The notes under the pieces are model-generated. The model made no database searches, was not told the origin of the DNA, and saw nothing but the letters and a program-made list of their open reading frames with translations. Both the position numbers and the translations under genes were made by a program. DNA of 64,000 nt. Source: CAYRPN01 sp964426135. Its GTDB lineage: Bacteria > Planctomycetota > Phycisphaerae > Phycisphaerales > Phycisphaeraceae. Position 1 is the stretch's first letter. Every line of letters starts with the position of its first letter. The stretch lies in contig CAYRPN010000016.1 in NCBI GenBank assembly GCA_964426135.1, positions 1 through 64,000 on the forward strand. Direction: 5' to 3'. This document shows positions 9,157-19,449 of the stretch, piece after piece.

Positions 9157-9243
9157 TTCGGCACGGCTGTTGGGGCCCGCGAAGCGTGGCGCACGACCAA
9201 TGTTGTCCACGCGGTTGAACAGGAGTAGTGATCCCTTTGAATC

Positions 9244-9276
9244 GGGTGGCCGGGGCTGAGTCGGCGAAGCCCCGGA
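9244..9276. repeat. GGTGGCCGGGGCTGA dispersed repeat
   Basis: Copy of a repeat that begins GGTGGCCGGGGCTGA and ends AAGCCCCGG, with internal pairing of CCGGGGCT and AAGCCCCGG. An inverted copy is at 26226-26261. It lies in the 280-base gap 9157-9436, where no gene is seen. Confidence 0.55.
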
Positions 9277-9436
9277 ACAAACCACCCAATGCACCGGGGC
9301 GTCGAAGACTCCTCCCCGACAACCCAAGCATTTTCAAACGGGCTCACTATCGAACGGGACATCTCTTGGAGTTCATCCACGTATAGCGCGGCGTGCCAGG
9401 GTAAACTGAAATGTTGTCGGGCTGTGAGGCGCTGCC

Positions 9437-11236
9437 ATGCCCAGATTCTTGCTTTTGCTTTTGACCGCGCTTGTCTTTCTTTCCCTGCCGGCCTGTCATG
9501 CCGCGCCGCCGGTCGCGCTGCCGGTGCAGTCGCCGGATCCCTTCACCAATCCTGCAGGCATTGCCGAGGGGAACTTTGCGTTCGTCGCGCCGGCGAATGT
9601 GTCGCTGTTCCTGCAGTTCGACAACGTGGCGGACTGGCGCGGCTCCGCGGCCAATGAAGCACTGGCGGCTCAGGTCTGGAAGGCATTGAAGGAAGTCGAA
9701 GAACCGCGGGTCTGGCTGCCTGCCGTGGCTGCGCTGGGCATGAGCCACGAGCAACTGCGGGAGCGTTACTTCGGCAGGTCACTCGCCTTCGTCGGTGCGG
9801 ATGGAAGCGAGGGCCTGGCTTACGCGGTGTGGTCGAGCGCCGAGCCGGCGCACCTGCTCGCGCTGCCCGTGGCGATGCAGTTGAAACAGCAATCGGCCGC
9901 GACCGCCGATTCCCGCTTCGACACATTCACCTCGGCGGACGGCAGCGTATTGATGGCGATCCACGAGGATCGGTTCCTTGTCGCGCCGGTGAGGCATCGC
10001 GCGTGGTTCGAGAAGCTCATCCGATTCGCAGCAGACCAGTCCCCGCAATCGCCGCAGAACACCCTGGCGATCCGCTCCTCGCAGACCGCTTCGACCACGA
10101 CCGACACCGCCGGCGCGACACTGCCTGCCAAGGCACTGGCGCGCGATGATCGGTTTCAAGACTTGCTGCAGAAGCTGCCTTCGGATCGCAGCGTCCTGCT
10201 TTTCACGCAGGACGCCAAACAGGATGGCCGGCATGCCGTCGTCGTGACGATGAACGGCGAGCACCTGTCGGCGCACTATGCCGCGCGGATCAGGAAGTTC
10301 GATGAGTTCTATCGGCAGTTCGAGCATACTTCAGGTGCGAACTTCGGCCCCGCGCCCAGCGATGCGATCATGGCCGCCAGCGTGAATCTCATCAAGAAGG
10401 ACAACAAGGGCATCGGCTTTCTCAATCTCTTCGTGTTCCCGAAGAACATGGAAGATCACGTGCTGCCGAAGCTGGCGGCGCCGATGGTCGTCTTCCTGAC
10501 CTCGATGCCCGGCAGCGAATTAAAGTCGGATGTCACCGTCCGCGTGCCGGTGGGAGTGGTGGCGATCAGGTTGAAGGATCGCGGTGTGGCGGACGACCTG
10601 GATCGCATCGTGGGTGGGTTTCACCTCTTTGCGAACCTGGGCGAGTTCAATGTGCTGGAAGGCGTCTTCGGCGGCAGCCGCGAAATGGAAGGCGATGTGG
10701 CGTTCCGCGTCGCCGATTTCGGGCAGGCGATTGTGAAGCGCATCAAAGATCCGGCGACCGTGAAGATGTTCAGGATGCCGGAACTGAAGTTGCTCACCCA
10801 TATTTCCTACGGCCGCATCGGCGACTGGTACGTGATGTGTACTCAGGAAAAGACGTTCCGCCAACTTGCGAAGGTCCATGGGCAGGCGGCTGCCACGCTG
10901 GATGGCAGCGGGGCGGCGCGGCTGTTCAAGCTGGATGATCGCAGCGAAGTGATTTTCAACGGCATGGTGCGGGCGCCGCAACTTGCGACCCTTTCGGATG
11001 AACTGACGGAGTACTGGAAGAAACTTGAGGTGAAGGCGGAGGTTCCCGCACCCTCGCAAGAGGAAGCCGCCGCGAAGAAGAAGCGTGAGGAAAGCGCCGC
11101 CGCCCGGCAGATTCGCAAGCCCATGGAATGGATCGCCGACGCGATCAAGCACCGGCATTCCTTCAGCGTGCAGGTCTGGCGCGACGAGGCGGGCGATCTG
11201 CGGGGGATGATGAAGACGGTGGAGGGCGACAAGTGA
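9437..11236 (+). CDS. exported protein of unknown function, possible lipoprotein
   Basis: 599 residues from ATG 9437, preceded by GAGG at a good distance. The N-terminus is a hydrophobic export signal ending SLPAC, which could be a lipobox with Cys20 as the lipidated residue. The rest is soluble, with no transmembrane helix. A K/E/A-rich segment lies near residues 535-560. The mix of mid-length beta-rich segments resembles planctomycete secreted proteins, but I recognise no catalytic motif or family. Confidence 0.7.
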   Translation: MPRFLLLLLTALVFLSLPACHAAPPVALPVQSPDPFTNPAGIAEGNFAFVAPANVSLFLQFDNVADWRGSAANEALAAQVWKALKEVEEPRVWLPAVAALGMSHEQLRERYFGRSLAFVGADGSEGLAYAVWSSAEPAHLLALPVAMQLKQQSAATADSRFDTFTSADGSVLMAIHEDRFLVAPVRHRAWFEKLIRFAADQSPQSPQNTLAIRSSQTASTTTDTAGATLPAKALARDDRFQDLLQKLPSDRSVLLFTQDAKQDGRHAVVVTMNGEHLSAHYAARIRKFDEFYRQFEHTSGANFGPAPSDAIMAASVNLIKKDNKGIGFLNLFVFPKNMEDHVLPKLAAPMVVFLTSMPGSELKSDVTVRVPVGVVAIRLKDRGVADDLDRIVGGFHLFANLGEFNVLEGVFGGSREMEGDVAFRVADFGQAIVKRIKDPATVKMFRMPELKLLTHISYGRIGDWYVMCTQEKTFRQLAKVHGQAAATLDGSGAARLFKLDDRSEVIFNGMVRAPQLATLSDELTEYWKKLEVKAEVPAPSQEEAAAKKKREESAAARQIRKPMEWIADAIKHRHSFSVQVWRDEAGDLRGMMKTVEGDK

Positions 11237-11249
11237 GAGGTGCGAAGTG

Positions 11250-11344
11250 ATACGGATTCCACTTGAATCGCGCGCCGAGGTCTTGTACGAAATCCCCGTC
11301 GGTTCTCCGATTGTTACGGCGCGAAGATCAACTGGAATCCGTAT
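11250..11344. repeat. paired inverted repeat with ATACGGATTCCA ends
   Basis: The left end starts ATACGGATTCCA-cTTGA and the right end finishes with the near-exact complement (TGGAATCCGTAT), with GCGCGCC/GGCGCG just inside. The total span is 95 bases between two genes that converge. It looks like a small non-autonomous repeat. Confidence 0.65.
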
Positions 11345-11400
11345 GAGAAGTGGAGAGTGAAAAGTGCGGAGGGCTTGGGAGGTGCGCGGTTTTGCGAAAG

Positions 11401-11432
11401 GTGCGTCAAGTCCGCGCCGAGACTTGACGCAC
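11401..11432. repeat. collapsed copy of the GGTGCGTCAAG repeat
   Basis: A perfect 12-base stem (GTGCGTCAAGTC / GACTTGACGCAC) around an 8-base loop. It is the short form of the paired repeats at 21221-21380, 33378-33463 and 45155-45271. Confidence 0.7.
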
Positions 11433-11474
11433 CCTGTGTCGGAGCCGATGCGAATCTCCTCCCTTCGCTCCTGT

Positions 11475-12995
11475 TCACTTTCTGAACGTGAAGCGCTTCA
11501 GTTTCGCTAGTCCTCGGAACGGCGCGACGACAACCACCTGCACCTGGGTGTAGATGCTTGCGACCATGTACCGAAGTGCTGCACGGGCGGTGTACGACTG
11601 TGGTTCGGGCATGCCGATCAGCCAGACGAGGGAGGCGAGTCGGATGCCGGCCGAGATGAGGAAGAGCAGGCCGTGATAGGTGACGGTCATGCCCATCCAT
11701 TCGTCGTGCCAGTCCTTGAGTGTCTCGGCGATGGTCCCGCCAAAGATACCGCTGAGCGAACCGGCAATGCCGATGACCACGGAATGCACCGCGACGTAGG
11801 CGCTTCCGCCGGCTTTGTTGGTGTCGGTGTCCGCCATTTGCAGCAGCAGATTCTGGCTGGCGAGTTCGACTCCCGGCCACGCCATCGCCGCCGAGAGCAC
11901 CGCCATGTAGCCGATCCACCAACTGTCGCCGTGCCAGCCGTCGTGGGTGACGAACGCCCATGAGATCGCGCCATGCGTGATGAGTACGCCGGCGATCAGC
12001 AGCACGGGCCTGCAGCCGAGTTTGTCCACCAGCCTGCCCCAGATGGGGAAGGTGAGCATGGAACTGATCATCGGAATCGCGACGAGCATGAGGTTCGCCT
12101 GCCAGTTGCTCATTTTCACGACGTCGTCGAGCAGGTATTTCCAGACGAAGACTTCGATGTACCCGATTCCGAAAAACAGCGTGCCTCGGAATGCAAGGAA
12201 GCGGCGAAAAGCCGGATGCTTCAGCGGCTGCGCTAGCATCTGAAAGAAATTGATGGGCTTGGTGTGGTCGCGGCGATGTTCGTCGGGCACCCACTTGAAC
12301 AGGCCGATGTCGATCATGCCGCACACCGCTCCGACGATGAAGAGCAGCGAGATCGTTCGCTGCAGGATCAGGGGATCCTTGCCGGCGTCGGTCATGGCGC
12401 GGTCGAGGATGAAGCCCACCAGCAGCGTCATGGCCATGCCGACAAAGCGGCCGACCTGGCCGCGCCTGGCGAAGTACCGGCCGCGAATGCGGTCCGGAAT
12501 GAAATCCGCCATCCACACCAGCCATGCCGGATCGCTCAGGTTTCCCAGCGACGTCGTGGCCCAGATCATCAAGAGCAGCAGCCACCAGTGGTGATCGGGT
12601 GTGACTCCCGGTATCCACGGAATCAGCGCGATGAGAATCCACATCGCCCGGTGAGTGATGCCCGCGATGAGGAAAATTCGCTTTCGCCCGCCGTATTTCT
12701 CCATGAGATAGCTGGAGATGACCTGGATGAGCAGGCCTGCGTGCGGCATCGCGCCGAGCAGGCCGTAGCCGAACTCGCCCATCCCCATGGAATCGGCGTA
12801 GCGGATGCGCGGTGCGCCGTTGACGCAGTAGTTCCACACCGCCCAGAATCCGCAGGAAATGGTGACGAACGTCAATGCCCGGCGCAGCGTGCGCGGCTTG
12901 TGCTTCTCCAGCACGACGATGGGCGATGCGGAGGACACCGGCGTCGCGCCGGTCGCCGGCGCGGCGGTGGGGGAGGTTTCAGTCGGCCGATCCAT
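11475..12995 (-). CDS. major facilitator superfamily transporter
   Basis: 506 residues. After a cytoplasmic Ser/Thr/Pro/Ala-rich N-terminus of about 30 residues there are 12 hydrophobic segments in two bundles, with an MFS-like loop after helix 2 (YLMEKYGGRKRIFLIAGI, close to the loop 2-3 motif) and a related loop after helix 8 (WGRLVDKLGCRPVLLIAG). This is the inner membrane. The substrate is unknown. It is divergent from the Rrf2 gene and convergent with the 9437 gene. Confidence 0.9.
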   Translation of the reverse strand: MDRPTETSPTAAPATGATPVSSASPIVVLEKHKPRTLRRALTFVTISCGFWAVWNYCVNGAPRIRYADSMGMGEFGYGLLGAMPHAGLLIQVISSYLMEKYGGRKRIFLIAGITHRAMWILIALIPWIPGVTPDHHWWLLLLMIWATTSLGNLSDPAWLVWMADFIPDRIRGRYFARRGQVGRFVGMAMTLLVGFILDRAMTDAGKDPLILQRTISLLFIVGAVCGMIDIGLFKWVPDEHRRDHTKPINFFQMLAQPLKHPAFRRFLAFRGTLFFGIGYIEVFVWKYLLDDVVKMSNWQANLMLVAIPMISSMLTFPIWGRLVDKLGCRPVLLIAGVLITHGAISWAFVTHDGWHGDSWWIGYMAVLSAAMAWPGVELASQNLLLQMADTDTNKAGGSAYVAVHSVVIGIAGSLSGIFGGTIAETLKDWHDEWMGMTVTYHGLLFLISAGIRLASLVWLIGMPEPQSYTARAALRYMVASIYTQVQVVVVAPFRGLAKLKRFTFRK

Positions 12996-13110
12996 GGCGG
13001 GGCTTATCCAGACGGCGTCGCCGCGGCGACGCCGAAAAGGGCATTCTTCAACCGGGCGAGGCCCGGGTATCGCTGCAAATCATATTCTCGCACGGCGGCG
13101 AGTGGAAATG

Positions 13111-13136
13111 GGACTGAATTAGACCTATATTAGTCC
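13111..13136. promoter_or_regulatory. candidate operator/promoter of the suf operon
   Basis: An imperfect inverted repeat, GGACT ... AGTCC with an AT-rich centre, lies 52 bases before the Rrf2 ATG. It includes TATATT, which could be a -10 element. The GACT/AGTC half-sites resemble those bound by IscR/Rrf2-type Fe-S regulators, so autoregulation by the adjacent gene product is a reasonable inference. No good -35 box was seen. Confidence 0.45.
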
Positions 13137-13187
13137 GCCAGTGGTCGGACACCGCCCCGATCCGTGCCCGGTCCCGTTCGTGCAACC

Positions 13188-13697
13188 ATGATCAGCTTCA
13201 CCCGCAAAACCGATTACGCACTCGTCGCCCTGGCGCGGCTCGCCTTGCAGAAGGCGCAGGAAGGCGATCCGCTCAGCGCCCGCGCCATTGCCGATGAATT
13301 CGGCCTGCCGCTGCAACTGCTCATGTCGCTCATGAAACGCCTGCATCGCTCAGGCATCATCAACTCCAACCGCGGCGCTCGCGGCGGCTACTTGCTGGCG
13401 CGCGAGCCTGGCCGAATCAGCATTGCCGATGTCGTCGAATCCATCGAAGGCCCCGCCCGGCTCGCCCCCTGTTGCTCCGATGAGCCGCAGGGCGGCGAGT
13501 GCCTCATGTGCAATCTCACCGATCGCTGCCCGATCACCGGCGCCATCCGCGAGATGAACGGGCGTATCTCGCAGTTCCTGCACGAGGTGACATTGGAGAC
13601 CCTGCTGGAAACGGCGGAGCGCAAAGTGAAACTCCCCCGCGTGGGCAAAATTGGCCGGCAGCGCCCGGTCGAGCTTAGCATCGGGAAACTGCGATAA
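13188..13697 (+). CDS. Rrf2-family Fe-S-responsive transcriptional regulator of suf
   Basis: 169 residues from ATG 13188 (MISFTRKTDYALVAL), the canonical Rrf2 N-terminus. A winged helix spans about residues 1-85 (SARAIADEFGLPLQLLMSL, RGARGGYLLAR). A cysteine-rich loop follows (CCSD..., ECLMCNLTDRCP), providing candidate ligands for a [2Fe-2S] or [4Fe-4S] cluster. As the first gene of the suf operon, only 17 bases before sufB, it is most likely the SufR/IscR-like sensor that represses or activates the operon according to Fe-S status. Which one cannot be told from sequence. Confidence 0.92.
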   Translation: MISFTRKTDYALVALARLALQKAQEGDPLSARAIADEFGLPLQLLMSLMKRLHRSGIINSNRGARGGYLLAREPGRISIADVVESIEGPARLAPCCSDEPQGGECLMCNLTDRCPITGAIREMNGRISQFLHEVTLETLLETAERKVKLPRVGKIGRQRPVELSIGKLR

Positions 13698-13714
13698 CGT
13701 GAACGGAGTCAGCC

Positions 13715-15168
<1,454 letters not shown>

Positions 15169-15172
<4 letters not shown>

Positions 15173-16119
15173 TGGGTGTCGTGCCGATCATCATGCCTTC
15201 GGAATTGCCGCTCATGGATGCGAAGAAGCCCCATGCCTGGTCGCCGATTGAGGACCTGCCGGACAATTGGCCGGAGTTGGTCGATGCCCGCGTTTTCGAA
15301 GCGGCGCAGGAGTGGAAAAGAGCAATCCGCGACCTGCGCGATCATCGACTGCTCCGCGAATTCGTCGCGCGGTTATGCCGTGAGTACGCGATCGAAACCG
15401 GCGCGATCGAGCAGATTTACCACATCAGCCGCAATGCCACGAAAGTGCTCATCGACCAGGGCCTCAACGCGGCGTTTCTCTCGCACGGTGACACCGAAGA
15501 GCCCGTCGAACTCGTCATGGCGCGGATCGGCGACCAGCAACGCGCAATCGATGGCGTGTACCAGTTTGTGGCGTCTGAACGAAAACTGACGAAGTCGTTC
15601 CTCCTCGAATTGCACCAGGTGCTGACAGATAACCAGCGCACCTTCATGGGTCGCGACTCGCTGGGCCAATGGGTCGAACGATCCCTGCCTCGCGGACAAT
15701 GGAAACCCTGGCCCAACAACGTCGGCGGGCCGGGCGGGTTCTTTTACGAGTTCTGCCCGCCGGTGCAGGTGGACAGCGAGATCGATCGGCTGCTCGGCTG
15801 GCACGAGCGCCACGGGACTGAAGCGGTGTCGCCTGTTATGGAAGCGGCTTGGCTGCACCACCGTTTTGTTCAGATTCATCCTTTCACGGACGGGAATGGC
15901 CGCACCGCGCGCTGCCTCGCCACGATGGTGCTCATTAAGGCCGGCTGGCTCCCGCTCGTGGTGACGCGCGATGACAAACTCGACTACTACAAGGCACTGC
16001 AGGACGCCGATGAAGGCGACCTGCGGCCTCTGATCAAACTGTTTGAGTCTCTACAGCTTGGCGTTCTACGGCAGGCCATGCGTGTCGTGGCCGAAATTCA
16101 GGATCGCCCAACAAAGTGA
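15169..16119 (+). CDS. Fic-family protein (AMP transferase-like)
   Basis: 316 residues. The start at ATG 15169 overlaps the sufB stop and has a GGAAGGA sequence just upstream inside sufB. The complete Fic active-site loop, IHPFTDGNGRTAR, is at about residues 236-247, including the catalytic His237 and the phosphate-binding GNGR. Near residues 77-82 the sequence TGAIEQ matches the inhibitory helix pattern (S/T)xxxE(G/N), with Q replacing the last residue, so it looks like a class II, auto-inhibited Fic enzyme. It should transfer AMP (or a related moiety) to, or remove it from, a protein hydroxyl. Position between sufB and sufC and tight coupling suggest a link to Fe-S assembly, but the target is unknown. 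Confidence 0.93.
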
Positions 16120-16139
16120 CCGACCGGAGTTCATTCGCG

Positions 16140-16919
16140 ATGTCCCTCCTCGAAATCAAAAACCTCCACGCTCGCGTCGAAGGGCGCGAGATTCTCAAAG
16201 GCATCGATCTGACCATCGAGCCCGGCAGCGTTCACGCCATCATGGGCCTCAACGGCTCGGGCAAGAGCACGCTGGCGCGCGTGCTGTCAGGCCACGAGTC
16301 CTACGAAGTCACCGAAGGCGAGATTCTGCTCAATGGCAAGAACATCGCCGACATGGAAACCGACGAACGCGCCTGCGAAGGCCTGTTCATGGCGTTCCAG
16401 TATCCCGTGGAAATTCCCGGCGTCAGCAACACGGAGTTTCTCAAGGCCGCCATCAACGCCGTACGTAAGCATCGCGGCCAGACCGAGCTCGATGCCGTCA
16501 GCTTTCTCAAGCTCGTGCGCGAGAAGATGAAGCTCGTGAAAATGCCTGAGGACCTCTTGAAGCGCAGCGTCAACGAAGGTTTCTCCGGCGGCGAGAAGAA
16601 GAAGAACGAAATCTTCCAGATGTCCGTCCTGGAGCCGAAGCTGATGGTGCTCGACGAGACCGACAGCGGCCTCGATATCGACGCGCTCCGCATCGTGTCC
16701 GACGGCGTCAACGCCATGCGGCATCCGACGCGATCGTTCCTCGTGATCACGCACTACCAGCGCCTGCTCGAATACATCGTGCCGGATTACGTGCACGTGC
16801 TGATCGACGGTCGCATCGTCAAGAGCGGCGGCAAGGACCTGGCGCTCGAACTCGACACCAAGGGTTACGAGTGGGTGCGACAGGAAGCGGCCCGCGGTGA
16901 GCCGGTGAGTGTGAAGTAG
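16140..16919 (+). CDS. sufC: Fe-S cluster assembly ATPase SufC
   Basis: 259 residues from ATG 16140 (MSLLEIKNLHARVEG); GGAG lies 12 bases upstream. It is the ABC-type ATPase of the SufBCD complex. Walker A is GLNGSGKST, the signature is FSGGEKKKNE, Walker B is LMVLDETDSGLDID, and the H-loop is in LVITHYQRLL. Length and motifs are typical. The gap from the Fic stop is 20 bases. After sufC there is a 138-base gap with a strong palindrome before sufD. Confidence 0.98.
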   Translation: MSLLEIKNLHARVEGREILKGIDLTIEPGSVHAIMGLNGSGKSTLARVLSGHESYEVTEGEILLNGKNIADMETDERACEGLFMAFQYPVEIPGVSNTEFLKAAINAVRKHRGQTELDAVSFLKLVREKMKLVKMPEDLLKRSVNEGFSGGEKKKNEIFQMSVLEPKLMVLDETDSGLDIDALRIVSDGVNAMRHPTRSFLVITHYQRLLEYIVPDYVHVLIDGRIVKSGGKDLALELDTKGYEWVRQEAARGEPVSVK

Positions 16920-16944
16920 AGCGCCCGGCCCACGCGCGCGCCTC

Positions 16945-16970
16945 GGCATGGCGGCTTAAGCCGCCATGCC
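16945..16970. repeat. perfect 26-base palindrome between sufC and sufD
   Basis: The sequence reads GGCATGGCGGC-TTAA-GCCGCCATGCC, perfectly self-complementary over 26 bases, and ends 87 bases before sufD. It has no following T-run, so it is not a standard terminator. It may be a dispersed repeat, an mRNA stability/attenuation hairpin, or a protein site. Confidence 0.6.
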
Positions 16971-17057
16971 GGATGAGCCCTGCGTACCCGCACCATCCCC
17001 GTGCCCCCGCACACATAGTCCCCAGCGTGCCCCACGACTTACGTCAGGCCAATCACT

Positions 17058-18404
17058 ATGCCCGCCATCGCCGAAACAACACAATCCGCCGTCGCCGAGC
17101 TTGCGACGCTGGCGAAATCAAGCCTCACCGGGCCTGAATCGCTGCGATCGCTTCGTGAATCCGCGCTGGCGAGATTCGTCGAACTTGGTCTGCCCACGAC
17201 GCATCACGAGGATTGGCGATTCACCAATCTCGGCGAGCTCGTGGCCACCAGCTTTGCGCTTCGCCCCGCGCCGCCGAAGGTCAACCACGACCAGGTCGCC
17301 ACCTTCGCGGTGCCCGGGCTTGCCGCCCACACGCTGGTCTTCATCGATGGCATCTACGCGCCGCAGCTCTCGGACATCCGCAAACTGCCCGACGGCGTGC
17401 GAGTCACCACCCTGCATGACGCAGCCGGCACGCATCGCACGCTCGTCGAGAAATATCTCGGCAAGATCGCTCCATTTGCCAACGAAGCCTTCACCGCGCT
17501 GAACACGGCCTTCCTCGGCGATGGTGTGTTCATCCACGTTCCCCGCAACGTGCGCGTCGATGATCCGGTGATCTTGCTGAACATCGCCACGCACGGCGGC
17601 GCTCACGAGCCAGCGGTCATCACCAACCCGCGCAATCTCATCATCGCTGAGGATGGCAGCGGGCTGCGCGTTGTCGAGCATTACGTGGCGCTGGGTGACA
17701 ACGTCTATTTCACCAACGCGGTGACCGAGTTCTTCACCGGCGACAACTGCCACGCCACGCATTACTTCATCGAAGAGGAAAGCCGCAAGGCGTTCAGCGT
17801 CAGCGCCTTGCACGCTCGCACCGGCCGCAACACGACGTTTCGATCGCACTCGGTCCTGCTTGGCGGGGCGCTGGTGCGGAACGTGGTGAATCCCATCATC
17901 GATGGCGATGGCGGCAACGTGCTGGTCAACGGCTTGTTTGTCCCCGCCGGCGATCAGGTGCACGACAACTTCATGCGCGTTGAGCACCGCAAGCCCAACT
18001 GCGAGAGCCACCAGTATTACAACGGCATCGTCGCCGACCAGGCGCGCGGCGTGTTCTGCGGCCGCATCTTCGTCGCCAAGGAAGCGCAGAAGACCGACGC
18101 GAAACAGACCAGCGCGAATCTGCTGCTGTCCGACGACGCCCAGATCGACACGATGCCTCAGTTGGAGATTTACGCCGACGACGTGAAATGCACGCACGGC
18201 GCGACCATCGGGCAACTCGACGACGACGCGATGTTTTATTTGCAGGCCCGCGGCATCAGCCGGAACGCCGCGCGTGCGATGCTGGTTTTCGCCTTCGCCG
18301 CCGAGACGTTTGCCCGCATGAAGCTGGAGCCGATTCGCGAAATGCTGGAACGAAAAATGCTCTCGCGTTTGCCGGAGGGCGAGTTTCTCGCCTCGGTCCT
18401 GTGA
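17058..18404 (+). CDS. sufD: Fe-S cluster assembly protein SufD
   Basis: 448 residues from ATG 17058. It is a paralogue of SufB and the third scaffold subunit. Characteristic parts are the N-terminal GLPTTHHEDWRFTNL block, the central beta-helix (FIHVPRNVRVDDPVIL, HNTTFRSHS-like TGRNTTFRSHSVLLGG), and the C-terminal KCTHGATIGQLDDDAMFYLQ with the conserved His and the Gly/Asp turn. It is slightly separated from sufC by the palindrome region but on the same strand, so probably still one operon. Confidence 0.97.
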   Translation: MPAIAETTQSAVAELATLAKSSLTGPESLRSLRESALARFVELGLPTTHHEDWRFTNLGELVATSFALRPAPPKVNHDQVATFAVPGLAAHTLVFIDGIYAPQLSDIRKLPDGVRVTTLHDAAGTHRTLVEKYLGKIAPFANEAFTALNTAFLGDGVFIHVPRNVRVDDPVILLNIATHGGAHEPAVITNPRNLIIAEDGSGLRVVEHYVALGDNVYFTNAVTEFFTGDNCHATHYFIEEESRKAFSVSALHARTGRNTTFRSHSVLLGGALVRNVVNPIIDGDGGNVLVNGLFVPAGDQVHDNFMRVEHRKPNCESHQYYNGIVADQARGVFCGRIFVAKEAQKTDAKQTSANLLLSDDAQIDTMPQLEIYADDVKCTHGATIGQLDDDAMFYLQARGISRNAARAMLVFAFAAETFARMKLEPIREMLERKMLSRLPEGEFLASVL

Positions 18405-18415
18405 ATCCGCAATAG

Positions 18416-18442
18416 CCATTCATCATTCATCATTCACCATTA
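18416..18442. repeat. ATTCATCATTC direct repeats
   Basis: A short run of CATTCATCATTCATC-like units in the 48-base sufD-rhodanese gap. It resembles simple dispersed repeats often found between planctomycete genes. Confidence 0.4.
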
Positions 18443-18452
18443 GGTCCCTCTC

Positions 18453-19316
18453 ATGCCCCAGCCTTTCTCCCATCCCGACATGCTCGTCTCGACTGACTGG
18501 GTCAACCAGCATCGCGGCGAAACGGACAAGTACCGCATCGTCGAAAGCGACGAGGACTTGCTGCTCTATGCCACCGGCCACATTCCCGAGGCGGTGAAGA
18601 TTGACTGGATCAATGACCTCAATGACCCGGTCGTGCGCGACTACATCGAAGGCCAGCGTTTCGCGGAACTGTGCAGCAAACACGGCATCGGCAGCGATAC
18701 CACCGTGATCTTCTACGGCGACAAGAACAACTGGTGGGCGTGCTACGCGCTGTGGGTCTTCATGCTCAACGGCCACACCAAGTGCAAGATCATGGACGGC
18801 GGGCGCAAGAAGTGGATGGATGAAGGCAAGCCCGTCGGCAAGGAAGCGCCCAAGTACGCGAGCAAGCCCTACAAGGAAGGCGCGAAGAACCCGGCGATCC
18901 GCATCCTGCGCCAGGACGTGCTCACGCACATGAAGGCCGGAAGGCCGATGGTCGATGTGCGCAGCCCGCAGGAGTTCAGCGGCGAGCGCACGCACATGTC
19001 CGAGTATCCGCAGGAAGGCGTGCTGCGCGGCGGCCACATCCCCGGCGCCAAGAGCTGCCCGTGGGCGCGGGCGGTGGCGGAGAACGGCGCGTTCAAGTCG
19101 CGCGAAGAACTCGAGAAGATTTATCTCGGCGAACTGGCGCTCAAGCCCACGGACGAGGTCGTCGCCTACTGCCGCATCGGCGAACGCTCCAGCCACACGT
19201 GGTTCGTGCTGAAATACCTGCTCGGATTCGGCAACGTGAGGAACTACGACGGCTCCTGGACCGAGTGGGGCAACGCCGTGGGCATGCCGATCGAGAAAAC
19301 GTACAAGCCGGCGTGA
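18453..19316 (+). CDS. thiosulfate sulfurtransferase (two-domain rhodanese)
   Basis: 287 residues with two rhodanese modules: an inactive N-terminal one (about 10-120, with HIPEAVKIDW and TVIFYGDKNN) and an active C-terminal one (about 150-285, with MVDVRSPQEF, GHIPGAK and the loop YCRIGERSSHTW, whose Cys carries the persulfide). The CRIGERS loop is that of the SseA/CysA2-type sulfurtransferases. Between sufD and sufE it is placed to supply or relay sulfane sulfur to Fe-S assembly. No cysteine desulfurase sits in the operon, which makes a sulfur-donor role plausible, though unproven. Confidence 0.94.
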   Translation: MPQPFSHPDMLVSTDWVNQHRGETDKYRIVESDEDLLLYATGHIPEAVKIDWINDLNDPVVRDYIEGQRFAELCSKHGIGSDTTVIFYGDKNNWWACYALWVFMLNGHTKCKIMDGGRKKWMDEGKPVGKEAPKYASKPYKEGAKNPAIRILRQDVLTHMKAGRPMVDVRSPQEFSGERTHMSEYPQEGVLRGGHIPGAKSCPWARAVAENGAFKSREELEKIYLGELALKPTDEVVAYCRIGERSSHTWFVLKYLLGFGNVRNYDGSWTEWGNAVGMPIEKTYKPA

Positions 19317-19373
19317 GGCGAACAAGACGCGGAAGACGAGGAAGTAGACAACAGATTCCCGTTCTCCGCGAAG

Positions 19374-19400
19374 AGCGGGGCAAGCCCCGTCGCTAAACGG
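19374..19400. repeat. GGGGCAAGCCCCGTCGCTAA dispersed repeat
   Basis: A hairpin GGGGCAAGCCCC followed by GTCGCTAAACGG, in the gap before sufE. Further copies are at 44082-44173 (paired) and 50452-50478. Confidence 0.6.
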
Positions 19401-19449
19401 CCGAGCGCCGACGGCGGCCGGCTTCCACCTTGGGTTGCGGGCCACGCTT

